From Peptococcaceae bacterium (lineage in GTDB: Bacteria; Bacillota; Desulfitobacteriia; Desulfitobacteriales; Syntrophobotulaceae): a stretch of DNA of 64,000 nucleotides. Below the pieces are notes generated by a model. The model saw nothing but the letters and a program-made list of their open reading frames with translations. It ran no database searches and had not been told where the DNA came from. The stretch spans positions 32,516 to 96,515 of the forward strand of contig WRJI01000001.1 in the NCBI GenBank assembly GCA_009778595.1, in the 5' to 3' direction. A program made the position numbers and the translations under genes. Positions within the stretch are counted from its first letter, which is position 1. The number at the start of each line of letters is the position of its first letter. Positions 25,376-34,128 of this stretch are shown here, piece after piece.

Positions 25376-25424
25376 CCCTTTCAGACGAATTCATTCTATC
25401 ACAAGACTTATCAATTGACAATTC

Positions 25425-27266
25425 TCAACTGTCAACCGCCAGTTGCTCAGACTCCGCCTGACGGATTCGAGCCCTGATACCGCGAATCTTGCAATCCTTC
25501 ATTGACGACAACACCAAATCAACATCCTGGCGCGGCACCTCAAAGAACGACCTTCGTTCCGCAACGGAAATCTTCCCGATCTTCTTCCCCGGCAATCCCG
25601 TCTCACCGGCAATCGCACCCACAATATGCCCCGCGTTAACTTTATGAAAACTCCCAAGATCCACTGTCAACCGAACCATGTCCTGTCTGTTCCGACAGTC
25701 ACCCTTGTCATAACTGTTGAAACCGGCATTGCTCCCACGGGTTCCGTCCCAACCCCCATAACGCCCTACCTTAACTGCCGATTGGTAAGCGGTTCTGGTA
25801 TCAACCGTCCGCCCGCTGTTTCCATAATTGTCAACAGCCAACTGGCGGCTACCCGACTGTTTCGCCGTGCTGTCAACGAATTTGTCAACGAATTTGTCAA
25901 CGGATTTGTCAACGGATTTCTCAACGGATTTGTCAGCCGATTTCCCTTGTCTGGACACACAAACCATCTTCATCAAAACCGCCGCCACCTCTTCCGGCGA
26001 AAACCCCTCCTGCACCAACTGATCCACCATACGCGCATGTTCCAACGCCGCCGGTGAATTCAACTCACCGCGAATATCCTCTAACAGCTTTATCTCCCGG
26101 GTTCTCTCAATATCATGCCGGGACGGCAAAAATTTCCGTACTATCTTGGCCCTCGTAAAACTCTGAATGTTACGTAAATCATATAACTGTTTCCGCCCAA
26201 CCGTCAGCGTAAAAGCCTTTCCATTCTTTCCTGCCCGACCTGTACGACCGATTCTATGAACATAATACTCAATATCCGCCGGAATATCATAATTGAAAAC
26301 CGCCTCAACATCATCCACATCAATCCCCCGAGCCGCCACATCCGTCGCCACCAGAATCGGGACCGTCCCCCGTTTAAACCCGCTCATAACCTGGGTTCTG
26401 GTCATCTGGCGCATATCCCCATGCAACCCCGACACCATATACCCCCGCGCCTGAAGCTCCGACACCAGCTCATCCACCTGACGCTTCGTATTGCAGAACA
26501 CAATCGATCGTTTCGGGCTATAAGACTCAAGCAACCGACACATCGCGTCAAACTTGCCCCCAAAAGGGACTTCATAATAAAACTGCTCAATGCTCGGCAC
26601 CGTCAACTGTTGCCGCACAATTTTAATCATCTCCGGATTTTTCTGATACTGATGGGTAATCGCCACAATCGCCGGCGGCATCGTTGCCGAGAAAAGGGCC
26701 GTCTGCCGCTCCTCCGGCACACTCTCCAGAATGGTTTCCACATCCTCCCGGAACCCCATATTCAGCATCTCATCAGCCTCATCAAGAACCACCATCTTAA
26801 GACAATGCAATCGCAATGTCCCTCGCCGCATATGATCCATAACACGACCCGGCGTCCCAATCACAATATCGGCCCCATACTCAAGCAACCGAAACTGACG
26901 TTCAATGGCTTGACCGCCATAGATCGCGACAATACGGACGCCCCGGCGGAACTTCGCAAACCGGTTCATCTCCTCACAGGCCTGAATCGCCAATTCACGT
27001 GTAGGGCAAAGCACAAGCACCTGGGGATGCTTATTCCTGAAACGCCCCTCACCCTTCAACTTCAGATCCACCTTCTCAATCGCCGGGATCCCAAAAGCCG
27101 CTGTCTTCCCTGTTCCCGTCTGAGAATACCCGATCACGTCACGACCGTTAAGCAAAAGCGGAATCCCCGCCTGCTGAATCGGCGTCGCCTCCTCAAACCC
27201 CATATCATCCAAAGCCTTCAAAATATCATCCGAGATTCCCAAAGCCAAAAAATTACTGTTCTCCAT
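25425..27266 (-). CDS. DEAD-box RNA helicase with DbpA-type RNA-binding domain
   Basis: About 613 residues of the CshA/DeaD class. Helicase motifs: Q motif FEEATPIQQAGIPLLL, SQTGTGKTAAFG, PTRELAIQ, LDEADEML, SAT, VATDVAARGIDVDDVEAV and HRIGRTGRAG. The C-terminus (from about residue 535, DMVRLTVDLGSFHKVNAGHIVGAI to the end) is a DbpA-like RNA-binding domain. Between them is a tandem KSVDKFVDKFVDS-type stretch from a 12-bp repeat. Likely roles are ribosome assembly, cold response and mRNA turnover. Start MENSNFLALG follows AAAGGCAGCT; the longer frame is unlike the family. A gene-free leader of about 400 bp lies upstream. Confidence 0.94.
   Translation of the reverse strand: MENSNFLALGISDDILKALDDMGFEEATPIQQAGIPLLLNGRDVIGYSQTGTGKTAAFGIPAIEKVDLKLKGEGRFRNKHPQVLVLCPTRELAIQACEEMNRFAKFRRGVRIVAIYGGQAIERQFRLLEYGADIVIGTPGRVMDHMRRGTLRLHCLKMVVLDEADEMLNMGFREDVETILESVPEERQTALFSATMPPAIVAITHQYQKNPEMIKIVRQQLTVPSIEQFYYEVPFGGKFDAMCRLLESYSPKRSIVFCNTKRQVDELVSELQARGYMVSGLHGDMRQMTRTQVMSGFKRGTVPILVATDVAARGIDVDDVEAVFNYDIPADIEYYVHRIGRTGRAGKNGKAFTLTVGRKQLYDLRNIQSFTRAKIVRKFLPSRHDIERTREIKLLEDIRGELNSPAALEHARMVDQLVQEGFSPEEVAAVLMKMVCVSRQGKSADKSVEKSVDKSVDKFVDKFVDSTAKQSGSRQLAVDNYGNSGRTVDTRTAYQSAVKVGRYGGWDGTRGSNAGFNSYDKGDCRNRQDMVRLTVDLGSFHKVNAGHIVGAIAGETGLPGKKIGKISVAERRSFFEVPRQDVDLVLSSMKDCKIRGIRARIRQAESEQLAVDS
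25871..25935 (-). repeat. 12-bp in-frame tandem repeats in the DEAD-box helicase gene
   Basis: About five to six copies of a 12-bp unit (AAATTCGTTGAC and AAATCCGTTGAC on the minus strand) coding Lys-Phe/Ser-Val-Asp. It lies in the linker between helicase core and RNA-binding domain. Confidence 0.88.
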
Positions 27267-27683
27267 AGCTGCCTTTCTCAACAAAAAATATTTAGGCCGT
27301 ATGTTTATTGCCTTCCCACAAGTCACAACCGGCACCCCATCAGAAAGCGCCAACGACACTCTTCAACACGACGATCGAGGATATCGCCGTTGAAGACCGT
27401 CGCAATCATGTGACAGCCCGGCAACCACGCGAAAACCACCAACGCGACAAAGCGCCCAACGCGGTTATCACGACGATTGCCATAATGCCTCTATGTTGCC
27501 GGACATAAGCGGAGACCGACATCCCCGCAAATTGATCTATTTGACACCGAATTATCCCAACCCAGTTATCACAACCGTAAAAACGATCCTTAAACACAAC
27601 AGCAACAAAGGCACGAAACAATCAAGCCTCAACTCAAGATTATAAACCTCAAACATCAGCTTGTCAAATCATTTTTTCTCCAA
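27267..27683. other. 417-bp gap with no convincing gene
   Basis: Lies between the topB stop and the DEAD-box helicase start, both minus strand. Two related stretches are visible: CAACGCGGTTATCACGACGA near 27458 and CAACCCAGTTATCACAACCG near 27556, a diverged duplication. A 71-codon minus-strand frame (27406-27621) has no family likeness or ribosome site. It may be a long 5' leader of the helicase mRNA, as known for some cold-shock helicases, but no structure could be confirmed. Confidence 0.4.
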
Positions 27684-29933
27684 TCAATTTTTCTCCTTCC
27701 ACCTCGCTAACTGCAGGGCTAAGGCAGACTCCCCTCCAGATTTATCCTTCCGATCCTGATCCTTCAAATACTTTTGAACCTCACTCTTGGACGCCCCGCC
27801 ACCGCCTTCCCCGGCACGGCGCTTCTCAAAGCTCTCCATCCGCTCCCGATGCCCACACACGCAGAAAAACGTTCGTTTCTCCCCTTCCCCACGCAACTCC
27901 ATTTTCTTATGACATTGAGGACACCGGGCATTGGTCGACACAGCCACGCTCTTTCTGAACCCGCACTCCCTGTCCGGACAGATCCGCAGCACCCCTTTTT
28001 GCCCGCTTTTCTTGGACGAATTAACTTCCAACAAAAACTTCCCGCACTCAGGACATTTTTCCCGGGTCAAATTATCATGAACATATTTCACATCAGAGGC
28101 AGCCACAGCAGCCACCAGCTTCGACGCAAACCCACGCATCTCCTTAACAAAAACGGCTTTCTGCGACTTCCCTCGACTGATCAAAGCCAGCTCCTGCTCC
28201 CATCGACCGGTCAAGGCCGCCGACCGGAGATCATCCGGCACCAAACTCATCAGCTGAATCCCTTTTGACGTGGGCACAATCTCCTTCCCATGACGCTCAA
28301 CATAGAAAGAAGCAAACAATTTCTCAATAATATCGGCCCGGGTAGCCGGCGTTCCCAACCCGCTGGTGGTCTTCAAGATCGCGCGGATCTCATCACTCAC
28401 CTTCATATCCGCCGGACTCTCCATGGCCGTTAGAAGAGTCGCTTCCGTATACCGGGCAGGAGGTTTGGTTTTCCCGGACTCAATGTCACAAGACCTCAGA
28501 ACAAGCTTGTCCCCCTTATGAAGTGGCGGAACACCCCCATGTCCTCCGGCAACACCCCACTCCCCCTCATCCTCATCCTCGTCCCCGCTTCTGTCCTCAG
28601 ACTCATAGGCAAGCTTCCATCCGGGAGCTACTACCGTCTTCCCCTTGGCATAAAACCGCTCACTCCCTACCGTCACCGTTACCCTGGTTTCCTCATACTC
28701 AAAAACCGGCGACAACACCGCCAGAAACCTCCGAACCACCAAATCATAGACGTGACGCTCCTCAGAAGACAGATTCATCAGCTTAACCGGTTCATCAGTG
28801 GGAATAATCGCATGATGGTCATTCACCTTACTGTTATTCACAAGATACCGCGTCGACAACGGCCTCGACCGACCCAACCTCAGAGCCACCTCTCGGTAAG
28901 GCCCAATCGCGACACTCTTCAACCGATCCGGCAGTGACGGTACGATATCATCCGTAATATACCTGGAATCCGTCCGCGGGTAAGTCAGTAATTTGTGCCG
29001 TTCATATAATGATTGCATAATATCCAAAGTCTGTTTCGCAGAATACCCATACTTGCGGTTCGCGTCACGTTGAAGCTCCGTCAAATCATAAGCGGCAGGA
29101 GGACTCTGCGACTTCGGCTGCCTGCTCACATCGGTAACCATCCCCGACAACCCGGCAACCCTTTGCTTGACCGCCTCAGCCTTCGATCTGTCAAACAACC
29201 GCGACTGGTTGTTCTCCATCCACAAAGCCGCAAACCCGTCGAAACGGGCCTTAATTGTATAAAAATCCTTCGGAACGAAGCTCTTAATCTCCTGCTCCCT
29301 GGCCACAATCATTGCCAGCGTCGGCGTCTGCACCCGCCCCGCCGATAGACTCGCGTTATGCTTGCAAGTCAGAGCCCGTGACACATTCAACCCCACCAAC
29401 CAATCCGCTTCTGCCCGGGCTTCAGCGGATTGAAACAAATTATCGTAATCCCGAGCAGGTTTCAGAGCCTTGAACCCATCCCGCACCGCCCGTTCCGTTT
29501 GCGACGATATCCAAAGCCGTTTCAATGGTTTATGGCATCCGGCCTTCATCAGAATCCATCGTGCCACAAGTTCCCCCTCCCGCCCGGCATCGGTGGCGAT
29601 AATAATCTCTGAAATATCTGCTCGCTTCAGCAACCCCGCAACGACGCTAAACTGCTTCCCGGTCTTCTTAATAATAACCAGCTGCATTTTTGGCGGCAAC
29701 ATAGGAAGAGACTCTAGGCTCCAGGTTTTTAAGTTTTTGTCGTAATGCTCCGGATCGGCGAGCGTAACAAGATGCCCCAAAGCCCAAGTCACAATATAGC
29801 GATCCCCGGCCATATACCCCTCTCCGTTTTGCCGACACCCTAGGATCTTGGCGATCTCCCGGCCCACAGAAGGTTTTTCAGCTAATACAAGAGACTTGCC
29901 CAACCCAATCAACTCACAATCATTCAGCATCAT
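27684..29933 (-). CDS. topB: DNA topoisomerase III
   Basis: About 749 residues of type IA topoisomerase. Toprim domain begins KSLVLAEKPSVGREIAKILG; DAGREGELVARWIL carries the acidic metal residues; the catalytic Tyr is in LLTYPRTDSRYITDD; GRVQTPTLAMIV is also present. The C-terminus carries zinc-ribbon Cys sets (CPECGKFLL, CPDRECGF, CPQCHKKM, CVCGHRE). An insert of acidic residues (EDRSGDEDEDEGEWG) is lineage-specific. The reading frame extends to an ATG at 30032 that overlaps the spoIIIAG stop, but the extra 33 residues lie in a dispersed sequence motif and do not match the family; ATG 29933 or a later TTG is preferred. Start not certain. Confidence 0.9.
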   Translation of the reverse strand: MMLNDCELIGLGKSLVLAEKPSVGREIAKILGCRQNGEGYMAGDRYIVTWALGHLVTLADPEHYDKNLKTWSLESLPMLPPKMQLVIIKKTGKQFSVVAGLLKRADISEIIIATDAGREGELVARWILMKAGCHKPLKRLWISSQTERAVRDGFKALKPARDYDNLFQSAEARAEADWLVGLNVSRALTCKHNASLSAGRVQTPTLAMIVAREQEIKSFVPKDFYTIKARFDGFAALWMENNQSRLFDRSKAEAVKQRVAGLSGMVTDVSRQPKSQSPPAAYDLTELQRDANRKYGYSAKQTLDIMQSLYERHKLLTYPRTDSRYITDDIVPSLPDRLKSVAIGPYREVALRLGRSRPLSTRYLVNNSKVNDHHAIIPTDEPVKLMNLSSEERHVYDLVVRRFLAVLSPVFEYEETRVTVTVGSERFYAKGKTVVAPGWKLAYESEDRSGDEDEDEGEWGVAGGHGGVPPLHKGDKLVLRSCDIESGKTKPPARYTEATLLTAMESPADMKVSDEIRAILKTTSGLGTPATRADIIEKLFASFYVERHGKEIVPTSKGIQLMSLVPDDLRSAALTGRWEQELALISRGKSQKAVFVKEMRGFASKLVAAVAASDVKYVHDNLTREKCPECGKFLLEVNSSKKSGQKGVLRICPDRECGFRKSVAVSTNARCPQCHKKMELRGEGEKRTFFCVCGHRERMESFEKRRAGEGGGGASKSEVQKYLKDQDRKDKSGGESALALQLARWKEKN

Positions 29934-30028
29934 ACCCACGCGCCAACCGGCACACAAATACTCATAGCATTTTGGGATAACAGACTCTTTCACAGTATAC
30001 ACATTCCGTAAGCAAACAGCAATCGCTC

Positions 30029-30652
30029 TCATGATCCCATCGCTACAACACTCACCTTCGTCGCGTCAATGCCCAACAACGTCTTAACAGCGTCCCGGAC
30101 CCTTGACAACACCTGAGCATCCTGCCCCCCCTCGATCACCACAAGCACCCCTGCAATCTGCGCACGCTGCATAGACTCCAAAACCGGCCCGCTACCATGA
30201 CTTACCGCAGTCTCACTGCCCGATTTCTCCGTCGTCAACCTTGTCCCACCCTGAGAATCCGTTTCCCGGGTTTCCCTCTCAACATAATTGCTATCGCGAA
30301 CATATTCACGCACAACCCCTGAATAAAAAGTAATCGTCACATGAACCTTCCCAACTCCCGCCATCTTCTCCAGAGCATCCTTAACCTTCTTCTCCAAAAC
30401 CCTCTCCTCTGCATCCATAGCCTTATCAGCTTCTGTGTCATACCCCGCTAATGCTTCGACCAGAACATCCCCAGACACCCCTTGGCTCCCCCCTTGGCTC
30501 CCCAACCCCATCCCGGAAACCGCCATATTGTTACCACTAGGCTCTTCCTCCTGCGTCGAATTGCCAAACAACAAGACAGCCGCTACAACAACGAGCAAGA
30601 TAATGAGAGGAACCGCTTTCTCAGGAATTTTCGGGATTTTTGGGAACCGCAT
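30029..30652 (-). CDS. spoIIIAG: Stage III sporulation protein AG
   Basis: About 207 residues. An N-terminal membrane helix (AVPLIILLVVVAAVLLF) and a ring-building domain related to EscJ/FliF: KVKDALEKMAGVGKVHVTITF, then IAGVLVVIEGGQDAQVLSRVRDAVKTLLGI. It forms a ring in the outer forespore membrane channel between mother cell and forespore. Start follows AAAGGGGTGATGACGT. Last spoIIIA gene here: spoIIIAH, which normally follows and docks with SpoIIQ, is not found; topB follows instead with an ATGA overlap to its longest frame. Confidence 0.93.
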   Translation of the reverse strand: MRFPKIPKIPEKAVPLIILLVVVAAVLLFGNSTQEEEPSGNNMAVSGMGLGSQGGSQGVSGDVLVEALAGYDTEADKAMDAEERVLEKKVKDALEKMAGVGKVHVTITFYSGVVREYVRDSNYVERETRETDSQGGTRLTTEKSGSETAVSHGSGPVLESMQRAQIAGVLVVIEGGQDAQVLSRVRDAVKTLLGIDATKVSVVAMGS

Positions 30653-30686
30653 ACGTCATCACCCCTTTCTCGTCAGTAGACAATCG

Positions 30687-31367
30687 TTACTTTTCCTTAA
30701 CAACGACCACATCTCGGGACACTTGCAGCACCTCTGACACCTTATCACGCACCAACAACTCCAAACTGGTCATGCTCCTGCCTCCAGGCTCAGAAGCCCC
30801 CGCTCCTGTCTCCGCCCCGCCAATCCCCTCCGCCCCCCCCGCTTCCCCCGCCCCCTCCGTTTCACCCGCCCCACCCGCTTCACCCGCCCCACCCGTCTCA
30901 ACTCTCATTATAGGTTCAACCAAATCAATACTTGAAGCTGATTTGTACAAGTCCACACCGATCCGAACAATCGGCGGATAATCCATATATCCTTCGCCCT
31001 CCCGCCCCAATTCAACCTGTACCTCAGCCCTCACAACAGGAGCCGTACTCTCGGCCACAGATCGGACCTGGGAAACTAAAATCCGACGATATTGCTCCCG
31101 TACCGCATCCTTCCCCGGATTCGCCGACTGCCCATCCGGCACAACCATCGGCGATTGTGAGACATTTTGAATCCAAGGACGAAAGACTTCATCAACAGGC
31201 ATCCGAAGCACCATGGTAATCGGTTGCAGAACTGCCGCAATCACAAACAATCCCATAATTAAACGAACAAACCCCCGCATGGAACTGTTAGGCAGCAGCA
31301 TCTCCAGAAAAGCCGCCAACAGCAGGATAAACGCCAAATTCCCAATCAAAGACTTAAGAGCATCCAT
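30687..31367 (-). CDS. spoIIIAF: Stage III sporulation protein AF, with Gly/Ala/Glu repeat insert
   Basis: About 226 residues. Two N-terminal membrane helices (LIGNLAFILLLAAFLEMLLP and LIMGLFVIAAVLQPI) and a cytosolic domain ending SLELLVRDKVSEVLQVSRDVVVV, as in SpoIIIAF of the engulfment channel. An insert of repeated GAGEAGGAGE-type residues (about 160-195), from 12-15-bp DNA repeats, lengthens the protein beyond the usual ~200. Start MDALKSLIG follows GGGGGAAGTCG and gives a 16-bp gap after spoIIIAE. Confidence 0.88.
   Translation of the reverse strand: MDALKSLIGNLAFILLLAAFLEMLLPNSSMRGFVRLIMGLFVIAAVLQPITMVLRMPVDEVFRPWIQNVSQSPMVVPDGQSANPGKDAVREQYRRILVSQVRSVAESTAPVVRAEVQVELGREGEGYMDYPPIVRIGVDLYKSASSIDLVEPIMRVETGGAGEAGGAGETEGAGEAGGAEGIGGAETGAGASEPGGRSMTSLELLVRDKVSEVLQVSRDVVVVKEK
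30800..30900 (-). repeat. In-frame GC-rich repeats in spoIIIAF
   Basis: Degenerate 12-15-bp units rich in CCCGCC (plus strand), coding Gly/Ala/Glu-rich repeats. At least three adjacent units are nearly identical (near 30868-30897). Confidence 0.8.
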
Positions 31368-31383
31368 CGACTTCCCCCGGCAT

Positions 31384-32802
31384 TCAACTATGCTGAAAGC
31401 ATTCAACTGCTGAAAGCATCGTTGACAAGTTCCCGACGCCTGTCACAATAACCACCGTTAAAAAAAACATAACCCCCACAGCCGCCACCGTCGCAAAAAT
31501 ATATTGCATCCCTTTCCCCATATCCTGCAACGCTCCAGCCAGTTCCTTCTCCCCAATCGGTTCGACCAACGCCGCCGTTAAATGAAAGGTCAACGCCATA
31601 GCCGCAATCTTGAGCACCGGGATCAATGTGATAAAAACCAACACAATCAACACCAAAATCCCGATAGCGTTTTTCAACAACAACCCCGAGGCCACAACGA
31701 TTTCAAAAGCATCCTTGAAATACTTCCCCACAACCGGAACCAAATCCACAGAATACTTCGCTGTACGCATACCCACCCCGTCCGCCGTCCCACCCGTCAA
31801 CCCCTGAACACTCAACACCCCCAAAAAAACTGTCATAACAAGCCCAATTCCCACTTTCCCCCCCATCTCCAACAAATTCGCCAGCCTTTCCAACCGGAAC
31901 TGCCCCGACACACTGTTAAACAACTTCAACCCTACCGCCAAAAAGAATAGCGGCAACACCACATTCTTAAGAATTGTCGCCAGCACCGTCAGACTCCCCA
32001 AAATCACCGGCTTGAACAAAGCCGAACTCGTCAAATTTCCCATGGACAAAAGCACCGTAAACATAATCGGCATAATAGCCTGCATAAATGACACCATATT
32101 ATCAATAGCCTCAACCGCCGCATCCAAAGCCACACGAAAAGAAGCCACCGCCAACCCTATCAACACAAAAACATTTAGCAACCGCGCCACCTGACTCACC
32201 TGACCCCCAAAAGCCAGCTGCAACTGATTCAGAATCGCGCAAAAAACCGCCAACACAACAAGCTTCGCAATAAGAGGCCCATTCACCACGAACGTCTGCA
32301 AGCAAAACCGCAAAATCCCCTGCAGAATCCCGCCAAAACTCAATCCCCCTTCACCCCGCAACAGATCCTGAAAAAACCCCTCAAAAGAAAAATCCGGCAA
32401 AACAGTCCTAATCTCCGCCTCATACTTATCAAATAATGTGAACGCCTCATCCAAATGAAGTTCCCTCTGCAAATCCTCAAGAATCTCACTCTGCAGAGTT
32501 TCTATAGACGGCTCCGATAAATAAGGATTGGCCATACCGGCATCTGACCGAACATCGGACCGCCCACCCTCATACGGAACCGACGGAACCGACCCCACCG
32601 GCAAAACCTCCACAGGAGCGATCTCCACTTGAGAGGTGCTAAAAGGAGGCGACATATTGGATAGAGAAAACTGCGGGGCAATGGCCACCGACACCAAAGC
32701 CAAACACCCACAGACACAGAACAAAATCCTTGTAAGCTTTCGTTGCTCGACTCTCCAAACCCGCTTGCCGATGCAAAACTGTTGGTATTCAGCTCGCCAC
32801 AC
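31384..32802 (-). CDS. spoIIIAE: Stage III sporulation protein AE
   Basis: About 472 residues. A signal-like N-terminus (ILFCVCGCLALVSVAIA), a Pro/Ser-rich stretch, then the family core with about eight membrane helices, including FVVNGPLIAKLVVLAVFCAILNQL, AIMPIMFTVLLSMGN and LTGGTADGVGMRTAKYSVDLVPVVGKYFKDAFEIV. It is the largest membrane subunit of the SpoIIIA channel complex. GTG at 32802 is favoured (GGGGAGG 7 nt upstream) over GTG 32811. Length is longer than the ~400 residues usual because of the N-terminal Pro-rich part. Confidence 0.93.
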   Translation of the reverse strand: MWRAEYQQFCIGKRVWRVEQRKLTRILFCVCGCLALVSVAIAPQFSLSNMSPPFSTSQVEIAPVEVLPVGSVPSVPYEGGRSDVRSDAGMANPYLSEPSIETLQSEILEDLQRELHLDEAFTLFDKYEAEIRTVLPDFSFEGFFQDLLRGEGGLSFGGILQGILRFCLQTFVVNGPLIAKLVVLAVFCAILNQLQLAFGGQVSQVARLLNVFVLIGLAVASFRVALDAAVEAIDNMVSFMQAIMPIMFTVLLSMGNLTSSALFKPVILGSLTVLATILKNVVLPLFFLAVGLKLFNSVSGQFRLERLANLLEMGGKVGIGLVMTVFLGVLSVQGLTGGTADGVGMRTAKYSVDLVPVVGKYFKDAFEIVVASGLLLKNAIGILVLIVLVFITLIPVLKIAAMALTFHLTAALVEPIGEKELAGALQDMGKGMQYIFATVAAVGVMFFLTVVIVTGVGNLSTMLSAVECFQHS

Positions 32803-32822
32803 CGCCGCCACCTCCCCTCAAA

Positions 32823-33209
32823 TCACGCCAGAAGCGTCATCATCGACTGAATAATCGCCGTAACAATAGGCGTCGCCATAACAATAACCGTAACCTTTGC
32901 CGCTATATCAACCTTAGCCGCCAAAGCACTATCACCGGCATCACGACAAATCTGGCTGCCCAACTCAGCAATAAAGGCCACCCCCACAACTTTCAGCACA
33001 ATAAGAAGGTAGAACGAGCTAATATTCGCCTGATTGGCCAACGATTCCAACAGCTCAACAACCAACTTAACCTTGTCCATCACAACGATCAAAAGAGCCA
33101 CACTGGCAACGATTGTCAATTGCACAGCCATTTCCGGCCTGAATTGTTTAAGAATAGCCCCAATGCTGGTAACCACCAAAGCCAGTCCCACAATTTGAAT
33201 AATATCCAT
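32823..33209 (-). CDS. spoIIIAD: Stage III sporulation protein AD
   Basis: About 128 residues, the usual length, with four membrane helices (IIQIVGLALVVTSIGAIL, AVQLTIVASVALLIVVM, FYLLIVLKVVGVAFIAELGSQI and IVMATPIVTAIIQSM). Family hallmark FIAELGSQICRDAGDSALAAKVD is present. Start follows GGGAGATGG. It is separated from spoIIIAC by 163 bp holding an inverted-repeat element, unusual for this tight operon. Confidence 0.95.
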   Translation of the reverse strand: MDIIQIVGLALVVTSIGAILKQFRPEMAVQLTIVASVALLIVVMDKVKLVVELLESLANQANISSFYLLIVLKVVGVAFIAELGSQICRDAGDSALAAKVDIAAKVTVIVMATPIVTAIIQSMMTLLA

Positions 33210-33232
33210 AGCGATCCATCTCCCGGGCGTTT

Positions 33233-33373
33233 GTACTCCGTCAAGCCTAAATCACTTAATGTCTTACGTCGTCTCACTACTGAAAGATATCAGCACTACT
33301 GAAAGATATCAGCACTGCTGAAAGATATCAGCACGTTGCAATCCATTTAAGTGATTTGGACTTGACGGAGTAC
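33233..33373. mobile_element. MITE-like inverted-repeat element inside the spoIIIA operon
   Basis: Arms at 33233-33261 and 33344-33373 are inverted repeats (TACTCCGTCAAG, then AAATCACTTAA) with few mismatches. The interior has three 19-bp tandem units (33275-33331, CACTACTGAAAGATATCAG and variants). The TAG stop of spoIIIAC comes from the right end (CTAGTACTCCGTCAAG side). No coding capacity. An 18-bp identical end (GACTTGACGGAGTACTAG) recurs at 46336-46353. Confidence 0.8.
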
Positions 33374-33570
33374 TAGAAAAGTTTGAATACAGTCCGCACA
33401 ACTGTAAACAGCTCATCAATCTTCTGCATAACCATAGTCAGAACCACCACCACACCGGCAATCGTCAGCAACTGAGCTTGCTCCTTCTTCCCCGCCTCAC
33501 TGAGCACCATAGCCAGAATCGCCACCAACAACCCGATCCCGGCAACTTTAAGAATAAAGTCCAGACTCAT
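33373..33570 (-). CDS. spoIIIAC: Stage III sporulation protein AC
   Basis: About 65 residues, the usual size, with two membrane helices (LDFILKVAGIGLLVAILAMVLS and AQLLTIAGVVVVLTMVM). The motif SEAGKKEQAQLLTIAG is characteristic. Start MSLDFILK follows AAGGGGGTG; the longer frame from 33618 would overlap spoIIIAB upstream spacing. The stop codon lies in an inserted inverted-repeat element. Confidence 0.95.
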   Translation of the reverse strand: MSLDFILKVAGIGLLVAILAMVLSEAGKKEQAQLLTIAGVVVVLTMVMQKIDELFTVVRTVFKLF

Positions 33571-33621
33571 ATCCCAACACACCCCCTTAAACAGTTGACA
33601 GCAACGCCATAGCCGCATCTG

Positions 33622-34128
33622 TCAAAGTATCGCGATCACCACCGCAATCCCCCCCAAAAAACCAAAATAGCTCCACATACGCGCTTGCCTTTCAGCATCT
33701 GTTCTCTGAGACTCCTCCGTTCCTTGAATCTGTTCCCGGATCAACACCACCTGTTTATGTTGTTCATGTCTGTCTGTCCGACCAACGCAGTCACCCAACC
33801 TGTTCACCAGTTCCCAATCACTATCCGACAAACAAAAATAACTCTTTTGGGCCATAACAACTTCACGCCACGTCTCCCCAATCTGCCCCCCATTATCCAG
33901 CCCCTCAGCCACACCCAGGAAAAAATTTCCCCAAGGAAACCCCGTACGTTGCAGCCGGCGAAAAGCTACCGGCAGAGGCGTCATCCCCCAAAAAATCTCC
34001 GTATCCAACAATGAAAGCGCGTGCCCAAACAACTCCAATTGCTTCAATCTTTTTCTGATAACAGACGCACGCCAAAGACCAAGCCACCCCAACCCAATAA
34101 TAATGATCGTATATCTAATCAATACCAT
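33622..34128 (-). CDS. spoIIIAB: Stage III sporulation protein AB
   Basis: About 168 residues. One N-terminal helix (YTIIIIGLGWLGLW), a cytosolic helical domain (RKRLKQLELFGHALSLLDTEIFWGMTPLPVAF; LGDCVGRTDRHEQHKQVVL) and a C-terminal helix (YFGFLGGIAVVIAIL), as in the SpoIIIAB/GspF-like subunit. Start MVLIRYT is preferred because AGGGGTG lies 6 nt upstream. It overlaps the 3' end of spoIIIAA by 14 bp, so translational coupling is likely. Confidence 0.93.
   Translation of the reverse strand: MVLIRYTIIIIGLGWLGLWRASVIRKRLKQLELFGHALSLLDTEIFWGMTPLPVAFRRLQRTGFPWGNFFLGVAEGLDNGGQIGETWREVVMAQKSYFCLSDSDWELVNRLGDCVGRTDRHEQHKQVVLIREQIQGTEESQRTDAERQARMWSYFGFLGGIAVVIAIL

Noticed and set aside
25447..25475. 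GGATTCGAGCC string resembling a tRNA T-loop
   Set aside because: It lies in the coding end of the DEAD-box gene and no acceptor or anticodon stems can be built around it.
26256..27413. 385-codon plus-strand frame over the DEAD-box gene
   Set aside because: It lies entirely opposite a gene with all helicase motifs and has a His/Arg-rich composition typical of antisense shadows.
27406..27621. 71-codon minus-strand frame with a hydrophobic C-terminal part
   Set aside because: No ribosome site, no family likeness, and it sits across a diverged duplication; kept only as a gap note.
33275..33334. Three 19-bp tandem units looked at as a small CRISPR array
   Set aside because: The units are directly adjacent with no unique spacers, and no cas genes are in the window.
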